The notes beneath the pieces were generated by a model that searched no databases, had not been told where the DNA came from, and was given only the letters and a program-made list of their open reading frames with translations. Source: Ceratopteris richardii (Eukaryota; Streptophyta; Polypodiopsida; Polypodiales; Pteridaceae). Taken from it: a DNA stretch of 64,000 nt. Where the stretch lies: positions 147,234,907 to 147,298,906 of the forward strand of contig CM035408.1 of the NCBI GenBank assembly GCA_020310875.1, written 5' to 3'. Made by a program: the position numbers and the translations under genes. Each line of letters opens with the position of its first letter. Position 1 is the stretch's first letter. This document shows positions 55,401 through 64,000 of this stretch, in pieces.

Positions 55401-56230
55401 AGAACCTTTCCAAAAATGGGGTTTGGACTTTATAGGTCCAATCAAACCACCAGCAGCTCGCACATGAGCCTTGCCTATTTTGAGCCGTGTGGATTATTGC
55501 ATGCGATGGGCTGAAGCATGGGCAACCAAACAAGCTAGTTCACAAACAGTCACAAGGAAATTGCAGAATGAAATTTTTACGCACTATGACTTACCCTTGG
55601 AATTAGTCTCAGATAGGGGAACTCATTTTTTGAATCAGTTAATTGCCAAACTTACTTCAGAGTATCAGATTAAGCATAAATTTAGCTCCCCCTATTACCC
55701 ACGAGCAAACGTCATGGCGGAAAGTACTAACAAAGTTTTACTTCATATGTTCTAAAAGATGCTGTTGGATTTGACAGATCAATGGGAAATTATGCTTCTC
55801 ATTGTACTCTAGGCATATAGGAATTCCTATAAAGTTTTTGTTGGCAGTACACCTTTTAAATTGCTCTACGGACAGGAGGCAATCCTCCCATTTGAATTTG
55901 CGATACCCCGTCTTTGGATTGTGGTGCGAAAGAGATTGGTTCCAGAGGAGTCAGTTGCTTACACAATGGAGCAGTTGCGGCAATTGGATGAACAACGATA
56001 TCACAACTTTTTACTCTTACATGAAGTACAGAGTGGGCAGAAGAAGTGGCATGACCAGAACCTACGAACAAAGATTTTTTGGCCTGGAGATTTGGTGCTA
56101 TATTTTCACTCTAAAATGAAGAGAAAAATAGGCAAATTAAGATACAATGGACTAGCCCATTCCAGATTCATGAGATGTGTGGATCAGGTTCTTTCGGATG
56201 GCCACGTTAACTAGAGAAGTTCTACCGATA
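52270..56230 (+). pseudogene. Ty3/gypsy element, degenerate gag-pol
   Basis: Pieces in order: late gag (52465-52677), retropepsin region (52861-53541, FINGGSSINMAS with the catalytic Asp replaced by Asn, then LLLGRPWLWNAKV), reverse transcriptase start (53700-54100, KGLDPKLYHHHI, IVPIENSEWVSPI), RNase H (54517-55131, FMDASEKAIGSVLMQ, ADFLSCIDHGE) and integrase (55390-56214, LDFIGPIKPPA, LELVSDRGTHFLNQL, YPRANVMAESTNK). Many stops. Protease before RT and RNase H, with integrase last, defines gypsy order. LTRs are not recognisable. Confidence 0.88.
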
Positions 56231-57387
56231 GTAATTAATGGATCAAAATTATAGCCCTATCAGGCTTTCGATGACTAATATAAAAAAAAAATCTTGATGG
56301 TTAATATACAGTTTGAATATATCATGATCATGGAATATCAGTAATAATGTGCGATGTTACTACTCCACATGCAATCATACATGCAATCAATGAGCGACGG
56401 TGGCCACAACGTTTCAAATCTGCTCAGTGTTCCTTATTTCATAAGCCAAGAATAAGTGCACATTCGAGAGTTAAGATTCCATAATCAGCAATCATAGCTC
56501 AGACTAGAAGCTCTCTACACAGGTAGGCAGGGCATAAAAGGCTGCACACTTTGCCAAATTTGGCTTATTTGATGAGTGTGTGCACAAAGCGATTGTAGCG
56601 ATTAGCATTTCAAAATTTTATAGCAGTTAAGCAGTGAAGCAGTAGTGAAGCAGCAGTGCAGCAATGGCCATCTCTTTCTCTGATTGCCATCTGTTGTACA
56701 TTCCAGAGAAGCTTTCTCAGGATCAAAAGGACTGGTTCAGCTGTAGAGGCTTATTGTAGTGCACCATGTTGGATTGGAGGAGCATTTGATCTCACCTACA
56801 TGCCAAAGAGATTGCAACGGAGATATCTAGGAAGACTAATGGAAATGACATCAACCTACAAGAAATCAGTATCAGAATAGGGCAAGAAGTATTTCAGCTA
56901 TCTTTTGCATTGATCATCGAGCAGTTTAGTGTCGCTAATGACGAGATTACATTGCCTACTGAGTCAATAGAAGAAGCAAAACTCTATAGGTTACTTGGTA
57001 AGCCTTGTTCGAGTGAATATCGATTCATTCAGCTCCCTGATGACAACCCTCTAAAGCTAGGCTTACTTCTAACAAGAATGATTATCAATCTGCAAGAAAA
57101 ACACTATGGAGTATGACAACAGCTCTTTATGTTGGTAAAAGAATATGCTAAAACATAGGTTAATTGGGCTAAAATCATTTTTTGAAAATTGAAGGAGGTT
57201 CACAGATGTTTTCGACGATCTAGATGAGTAGTGAATGCAGTATTAGACTCCAAGGTGGGAGTGGTTTTCACTCTGGTTTTTATGAAGACTCTGACATATT
57301 TACCTCGAGAATACATAGTTTTCTTGGTGAAAGTTTTTCTACAGATCCTTAAGAAGAGAGCGGGAGAGCGGAATCGACATACTTTGC
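56231..57387. other. Unassigned sequence, probably decayed repeats
   Basis: Short open frames at 56656-57116 have no recognisable content. The sequence around 56600-56660 has a GCAGTGAAGCAG-like local repeat. No gene called. Confidence 0.4.
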
Positions 57388-59640
57388 TTGATGCATAACA
57401 ATTCCCCCCTCAACGAATACAAACTGGATGCCAAGATAGTAGCTCAAAAGACCAAGATAAGTGACATCAAAAGTATGCTGCAAATCAGCCATAACAATGT
57501 CAAGTTTTGCATCACATTACCCAGTCAAGAGTATGTCATCGACAAAAAGAACAAGCACTATAAGATCAGCCCCATTTTTGTGTATATAGAGTGTGCTTTC
57601 AATCGGACTACATGTGAAGCCAAGAGCAATCAAGTGCTTATGGATTTTGTCATACCATGCACATGGAGCTTGCTTGAGACCATACAAGGCTTTATGCAAG
57701 CGACAAACCATATGATCTTTCCCTTTCATAGCAAATCCAGGAGGTTGCCTCACATAGACCTCTTCTTGCAAATCACCATTCAAGAAGGCTGTTTTTATGT
57801 CCAACTAATGCACTTTCCAACCTCGATGGGCAGCCAATGCAACCACGGTATGAATGCTAGTAATGTGTGAAGTAGGTGCAAAATTTTCCTCATAGTCAAT
57901 GCCATATTGCTGTGCATATCCTTTGGCAACCAAACTAGCTTTGTAATGATCAATGCTACCATCAGACTTTCTCTTAATCTTGTAAACCCACTTTGTATCA
58001 ATGGCATTCTTTCCTTTTGGCAATTCACATAACTCTCAAGTACCATTCCTAAGTATGGAATCCATTTCTGATTGCATAGCACTCATCCATTGTGGATCAT
58101 CACATGCATCTTCAAAAGAAAGTGGCTCTTCATTACATGCTATTGCAATAAGAGAATAATCCACAAAATTACTTGATGCATGGTGAGAGCTTGATCTTGT
58201 TCTACCAAGTAAAGGTGCACTCAATTTGCTGTCTTGCAAAGTTTGTTTCTGCCACTTTGGCATGGTTTGTGCACTCGTGATAGACATGAGTTCATTATGC
58301 AATACATCATCAATATGTAGATCATGCATGGGCTGAATTTCATGCTCATTTTCAGCCCTATTTTGACACAAATGTTCAGCCATATGTGGTTGGAAGTTTC
58401 CAGTAGTTTTAATAATTTTTGGCTGAAATTTTTGAGCCATGTTTGATTGGAAATTCTTTGCATTTTTAGCCCTATATTGGCTGGAATTTTTCAGCCCTGA
58501 GCCTCAGTTGGCTGATCTACATAGCCATAGTCAAGTGCACCATTTTGGAACAAAGGCATGAGTGTATCAAACACATCTTGTGAACTAAATGTTGGCTTTT
58601 TTTTGCATTCAAGTAGAGGGAAAACTGAATTTTCAGCAAATACCACATCTTGACTCACAATAATTGTGTCTCTCAATGGATGGTACAAAGGATATCCCCT
58701 ACTTTCAACACTATAACCAAGAAATACACATTTCTTTGCCTTATCATCAAGTTTGTGACATTATTGCGATGGCACAAGAACACATGCCAAACAACCAAAC
58801 ACATGAATATGAACAACCATGGGCTTATGTCCATTCCAAGCCTCATAAGGAGTGATGATTGTCAATGCTTTTGCAGGGCAGCAATTCAACACATAGTTTG
58901 CACACATGACTGCTTCCATCCAAAACTTATCAGGAAGATGCTTTCCTTTAACCATACATAATGCCATTTCAAGTAGAGCTCTATTTTTACGTTCGACAAC
59001 ACCATTTTGTTGAGGTGTATATGGCATCATTATTGGTGTGAAGTACCTCTTTCACAAAGAAAAGCATTAAACTCATGTGACATGTATTCACTACCATGAT
59101 CCGTGCATAGAGTCAAAAGCTTTTGTGAAGAAAAAAATTCTGCCATAGGTAAAAATGCTTTTAAGCAAGAAAATACATCATTCTTTGCTTTCATAGGACA
59201 CAGCCATGTATGGCAAGTAGCATCATCAATGAAGGTAACAAAATATACATGCTTCCCAAAAGATGGAGTCTTGATGAGACCACATACATCACTATGAACA
59301 AGATGCATGTTTCTTGTAGTATGTGTATGAATATCTTTTGGAAAAGAAGCACGATGCATTTTTCCAAGAATGCAACCTTCACATGCATGCTTTTCAATGG
59401 ACTCAAGTGTTGGACAACCAATAACCATGTCCTTCTTTTGCAATTAAAGAAAACTATTGAAGTTCAAAAGACCAAAACGAGCATGCCAAAGCTCCATTTT
59501 AGCCATGGAAGAAGTATGAGCAACTAAGGCATTTGAGGCAGCCCTCTTGTATGTATCCATGCAATACAAACCATTACATAATGTACCGGACATCACAATA
59601 ACATCACCATTGATGAAATCATGAACCATATGTTGATATA
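57388..59640 (-). pseudogene. Copia F: degenerate, truncated pol
   Basis: Minus strand: GAG-pre-integrase (59629-59444, MELWHARFGLLNF), integrase (59443-58761, HACEGCILGKMHRASF, HSDVCGLIKTPS, TFIDDATCHTWL, MPYTPQQNGVVERKNRAL), linker, and reverse transcriptase (58082-57517, DGSIDHYKASLVAKGYAQ, MDIKTAFLNGDLQEEVYV, FVDDILLTG) with traces to 57388. RNase H and LTRs are missing. Stops and shifts are many. Confidence 0.88.
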
Positions 59641-61238
59641 TTTAGGTAGTGATGTGTGTGAACACACTAGGACCATCGGGGCACTTTTTTCCCTCTTTAG
59701 GAGGTTTTTTTCCCCCGGCTCGTATATACACTGTCGGGAGGATTTCCTCATTTTAATTGTCATATGGAAAAATAAAAATATTTTGCTTAAGAGTTGGTGA
59801 AAAGATATCTCTCTCTCATATTTTTTTAATGTGTTGGCTTAAAATGACTAATGTTTTTCTCTTGAGTACCTGCAGATAACAAAAACAAGAAGAGCTGAAT
59901 TAAGAGAAGACCTCATCTCTATTAGTTAAAGACATATTTGTGTATGTATGTAGATGCAAGAGAATGGGTAAGAATGTATGATAATGTTTGTTAATTCTAA
60001 TGTTTATGTTTATGCATGTGAACTTGTATGTTGTTGAGAATATATCTTAGCTTTAAAGTTGAATTCATTTATGTGAATGTATTCCTTAAGAAAAGGTCTA
60101 GCACCCTACAATATATGTGGAATAAACCCTATATGTTTACCTATTCATAAATCCTAGAAACTTCTAAATGTGTTGATTATGATTCACTCTAAGTACTTAT
60201 TTACATATGTTATGAGAACTTCTATTGTATGTGATAAGTGGGATTAACTCTATGTTTGTACCCATGCAAGTTTATGTATAGGCATGTGAAGGTGAGCAAC
60301 TATATCTATATAACCATATGTATGGGTATAGGAAGAGTGTATTTTAAAGTGTCTGTTTGTGTAAAGATATGTGTGTTTTAACTTTTATAGAAACATCATA
60401 TAGATATTAAAGTGTATGGATCCATAATGATATCTTATGTCATACCTTATGAATGTATGCTATAAGTATATATGTTTGTACGTTTTAACCTTAATAATAG
60501 ATAAGCATATATGCGTATATGGAATATTTCTGTATATCTATATACCTGTGTCAATTATAAGAAATAATTTAACTAATAATTAATGGATTTATTTATTATA
60601 TCTTAGTGACATTATATGATAGGTAATATGATTTAACTAATAATTAATGTATCTTATATATTAGTGACATCATATATTAGATAATAGATAATTTAACTAA
60701 TAGTTAATGTATTTAATATAATATATATTAGTTTATATGAATACTTAGTTAGTCCATATTAATAATTAATTAACAAACAAAAACGTATACGTGACTATGT
60801 TGAAGCTTAAGTTAGTATTAATTTAATTCTAAGTGTGCATTAGTTAGTTTTAGTATGTGATGTGTATGAGTTAATGGAAAGTGCGTGTGCGCATATCTAT
60901 TTGTATATGTGTATATAAATGAATGATTAGGTGTGTTTATGCTAATGTTTCTTTATGCAGATCATTGAAGAGAATTCAAAAAGGAGATTACGAGAACACG
61001 AACATATGAAATTTTCAGGATCACAAAAATACAAAATTTGAAGATTGTTTATTAAGTTGTATAGGATTATCTATAAAGAGAATTGTATTTGCTTTTGTAT
61101 AGGCTTAAATCCTAAAGATTTCTAGCACTTCCACTTTTCGATACAATTAAGATTTGTATAGGCTTAAATAGATTGATTTTGAAATTCTTCATACTGTTTT
61201 TCTGAAAAATAATTAAGATCTTTACTTTTTTATTTCAT
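59641..61238. repeat. A/T-rich spacer with short tandem repeats
   Basis: No gene. A unit of about 60-65 bp with TTTAACTAATAATTAATG and TTAGTGACAT recurs about three times at 60564-60710. The rest shows nothing I can name; part of it may be the LTR of the gypsy element to the right. Confidence 0.5.
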
Positions 61239-61667
61239 ATGTCTAGAGAGATAGGATCTACAAGTAGTTCTAAATTAGTATCTACAAACGATTCTGATAT
61301 TAAGAATCAAGAATTAGAAAACTTAATAATAGGAACATTGCTTCCATCTTCAATTGATAGTTCAAATAATAACGAAAATATAGAAGTTGAAATTATTAAA
61401 GATAAAGTAGTTAACGAAACTTTACACACGTTAGATTACGATCGTCTTCTTTCTAGAATTTTACCTTTAATTACCAAAGTTTTGCCAGAACCGAAGGACA
61501 AGAAAGACTTATTCCCACCTAATTTAGTTAGAAAACCTAACTCAAATCAAATTGAGAACGAAGAAGTTGATTTTGTTAAAGATAAAATTACAAACGAGAA
61601 CTTAATTATGTCCTATCAATTAGAAGCTATAGAACATTATAGAAACGCTCGTCCTTACGGTCCTTAG
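61239..61667 (+). CDS. Hypothetical 142-residue open frame
   Basis: The frame begins ATG TCT AGA GAG at 61241 or slightly upstream and runs to TAG 61667. Product is Asn/Ser/Lys/Glu-rich and hydrophilic, without a recognisable domain (an LLPSSIDSS-like and an LPEPKDKKDLFPP segment can be seen). Two similar stretches (EVEIIKDKVVNETL and EVDFVKDKITNENL) suggest an internal duplication. It lies before a gypsy gag and may be a leader open frame of that element. A real host gene is unlikely but not excluded. Confidence 0.35.
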   Translation: MSREIGSTSSSKLVSTNDSDIKNQELENLIIGTLLPSSIDSSNNNENIEVEIIKDKVVNETLHTLDYDRLLSRILPLITKVLPEPKDKKDLFPPNLVRKPNSNQIENEEVDFVKDKITNENLIMSYQLEAIEHYRNARPYGP

Positions 61668-62640
61668 TCTAAATAATTAGTTCTTAATTTGCACTCCCAT
61701 ATATTAGAAACATATAGGTTTTTATCACACTTAAACAGAAAAAACAACCGAAGGCCCTAGGCATACTTAGAAGCACCCTGCATGCAGTCACACGGTTAGG
61801 TTAGCGCGATTCTTGTAGATGAATGTCAGCCTACCTTCACACCCCTCTACGACAGCTTTGATGAACTCGACGTGAAGCGTGACGATAGTGTGCCTAGGAC
61901 TTACATTGCATTTTCAGTTTTAATTTAATTTTATCTTCTTCTTGTATGCAGAAAAATTAAAGATTGAAGCTGTGACAAAACCGTGGAAGAAGGATTTCCA
62001 ACTGGTGGAGCTTCATCGTTTCAAACCCCCCCCCTCAACGTTCAAGAGAATCAAGATATATTCATGGTCATTTTAGTTTTGTGTTTAAGATTGTTTTAAC
62101 GTTCACTTTTGAACCTCTTCAGCAAAAATATCATCAAGTAAGGCGTTTATTTTAAGTTCTTTATTTTTAGTTTACGCACATCACTTAAAAAGAAAAGTTG
62201 TTTTCATCTACACTAGGATCTAAGCACTTTCATATTAGCATTTAAAGAGTATTTGAATTTTTCTTTTGTATCTAGGAAATAAAATTTTTACTTAAAGCAT
62301 TTAAATATTTGCATTTTTAGGAAAAGTCATTATTTTTGCGTCATCAAAAAGAAAAAGATTTTAAGTTTTGAAAAAGAAAGATTGTTTGCTTTATTTTCAT
62401 TGCATAAAAGGAAAAGCTTTTAGCATAAAAATAGTTTAAATTTAGGTTACTTTTTATTTATAGTTAATGCTTTTATTTTCCCAAACAAATTATTTTAAAA
62501 GAAAATTAATATTAAACTAAAGGACTTAAATCAAGAAAATTTATAAAAACTACTTTATTAGGTTTTTTGAATTAAAAAAAGAGATAAATTTAGGTTTTAG
62601 AAATCAAAAAGATTTTAGAAAAGAAAATTAGAATTAGTAA
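61668..62640. other. Presumed leader of the gypsy element at the right edge
   Basis: A/T-rich and non-coding, with no clear primer site or LTR boundary. Confidence 0.35.
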
Positions 62641-64000
62641 AGCCTAGGACTAGGGTAAAGCCATCCCTGGCTCTATCAACTAGTGATAGATTTAGACAAT
62701 TTAGAGAACAATAAGATCCGGCTATTAGGGAACTTCTTCTCTATTCGAAACGTTATCAAGAACGCAAGATGGAGGAGATGTTTAGGAACATGATGATAGA
62801 AAAGCAAGGGACACGTACAGTCCAAGCTATTCTAAAAGAAAAAGGAAAATTTACTGGATTGAACATTACGGAATACCTGGATGCATTTGAGGAGCAAGTA
62901 CAAATCCACGGATTACCTGAAGATGTACTAGTGAAATACTTTAGACATGTAGTTTCTAGTTCAATTCTAGAATCTATACAAGAACACGCTGAAAAACCTT
63001 GGGAGGAATTTAGAAAGGAACTTCATAAAATGTTCTACCTTGAGGATTTTAGCCAGCACAGTCGAGAAGGTTTTTTGCGGTGTTAAACACTGTTAAGAGC
63101 AATGAGTCTTTAAATCATCTTCATGGTGAGTTTATGAGACGTCTGGCTCAACTTCCTGAAGATGATAGAAATGCTATTAATCTAGATGTAATTATATATT
63201 TTCTTAAGGTACTTAATCCAGAAGATAGGGCTGAAATTGAAAGACGAATAGAGGAGCCAGGAAAAAGATATGGGCTAACTGATGACTGGGAAAAAGTTAA
63301 AAAAGAAATAGAGGCTGTTGCTCAAATGAAGCAAAGGCAAATGATTTTGTATGCTAAACCTAATGCTTCGCAGCCTAGGGAAACTCCTGCTATAAGGCAA
63401 GTTGATATGCCAATGCCTACTACCATGGCTACGACTACTAATTCAGCTGCCACTAAAGCTCCCATAGAATTTCAACTAGATATTCTATGTAAGCAAATGG
63501 AAAATGTTATGAACATGCAAGCATCTCTTTCAAAAGAGGTTGCTAATTTAAATAAACAAGTTTACTCCATGAGCTTTAATGATCCAGGGGCTAGCAGTAG
63601 TAGTACAGGGCAAGCATCGCCTAATCAACAAGTTATGCCTCAATATGTTCCACCACAACCAGTCTTTCAGCCAGTACCACAGCAGGCTCCTCATGTTGCT
63701 ATACAGCCACCCTTTCAAAGAACTAATGAGAAAAGAGGGACTGGCGTGAAGCGCTGTGTTTGGTGTGATAGTCTAGAGCACGCATCATTTGCTTGTGAAG
63801 AGTTAAAAAGTGCTAAGGAGAATCAATTAGTCGTTGAAATAGATAGAAGACTATGTGACTTTAGGTCACGTCTTCCTTTGTCTGTCAATTGGGGCAAAGG
63901 CAGAATGAAAAAGCTTTACAAAAATTTAACAGTCTCAGATACAACTGCCAGTACTTCGGCTGCAAGACTAGAGCCGATCGAGGATAAGCCTTCTTCAATG
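62641..64000 (+). pseudogene. Ty3/gypsy gag, partial at the window edge, one frameshift
   Basis: Gag-like sequence is readable from about 62640, with one stop (TAA near 62710), then ATG 62769. It holds a retrotransposon gag domain (FTGLNITEYLDAFEEQVQIH, PWEEFRKELHKMFY). At a T6 run (63071-63076) the frame changes by one base, after which the protein continues open to the window end: HLHGEFMRRLAQLPEDDR, a Pro/Gln-rich region and a zinc knuckle CVWCDSLEHASFAC (about 63757-63798). Pol should follow beyond 64000. The frameshift could be decay or a homopolymer error. Confidence 0.8.

Overview
The window is nuclear DNA of a land plant with a large, repeat-rich genome. The signs are an L1-like LINE with a CCHC ORF1, Ty1/copia elements with initiator-Met-tRNA primer sites, Ty3/gypsy remnants, degenerate TTTAGGG-like blocks, plant-type introns, and a plant-type PLP (molybdenum-cofactor-sulfurase-like) gene. 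The species cannot be named from the sequence.

Layout. 1-1336 holds no gene. 1353-6320 is a young, 5'-truncated L1-like LINE with matching target-site duplications and an intact ORF2. 6744-21741 is, in my reading, one 15-kb DNA transposon bounded by terminal inverted repeats that start with 20 identical bases. It carries four spliced genes: a transposase-like gene (+), an unknown acidic protein (-), a CENH3-like histone fused to a Ulp1-type cysteine protease (+), and a BAH-like protein (-). Scattered through it are 18 near-palindromes of 69-70 bp with arms CACGACCGATGCAAGCGAT. Many lie in tandem arrays with periods of 216, 186 or 232 bp, and two arrays lie in introns. A 612-bp duplication copies the divergent promoter with its G-boxes. 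A very young LTR element with only 108 bp between its 1028-bp LTRs sits inside the transposon.

21742-30100 holds a copia scrap, the single-exon PLP gene (22824-24701, -), two tRNA-like SINEs, another copia remnant, and a long block of microsatellites with telomere-like blocks and a (TA)62 run.

30100-51886 is a retrotransposon nest on the minus strand. A degenerate copia (A) carries a TRIM with a third, inverted LTR. Beyond it copia C (33630-51886, TSD CTGAT) contains copia B of the same family (36700-49052, TSD TCGTT), which contains plus-strand copia D (40689-47092, TSD CAAC[C/T]). 51887-56230 is a decayed gypsy element, 57388-59640 a decayed copia, and 62640-64000 the gag of a further gypsy element running off the end.

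The candidate new system is the 15-kb transposon. The transposase-like protein would mobilise it. The CENH3-Ulp1 fusion and the BAH-like protein suggest that the element acts on host chromatin or SUMO-modified proteins. The conserved palindromes are the obvious candidates for binding sites, replication sites or small-RNA sources. That functional link is inference; the gene structures, the fusion, the inverted repeats and the palindromes can be read directly.
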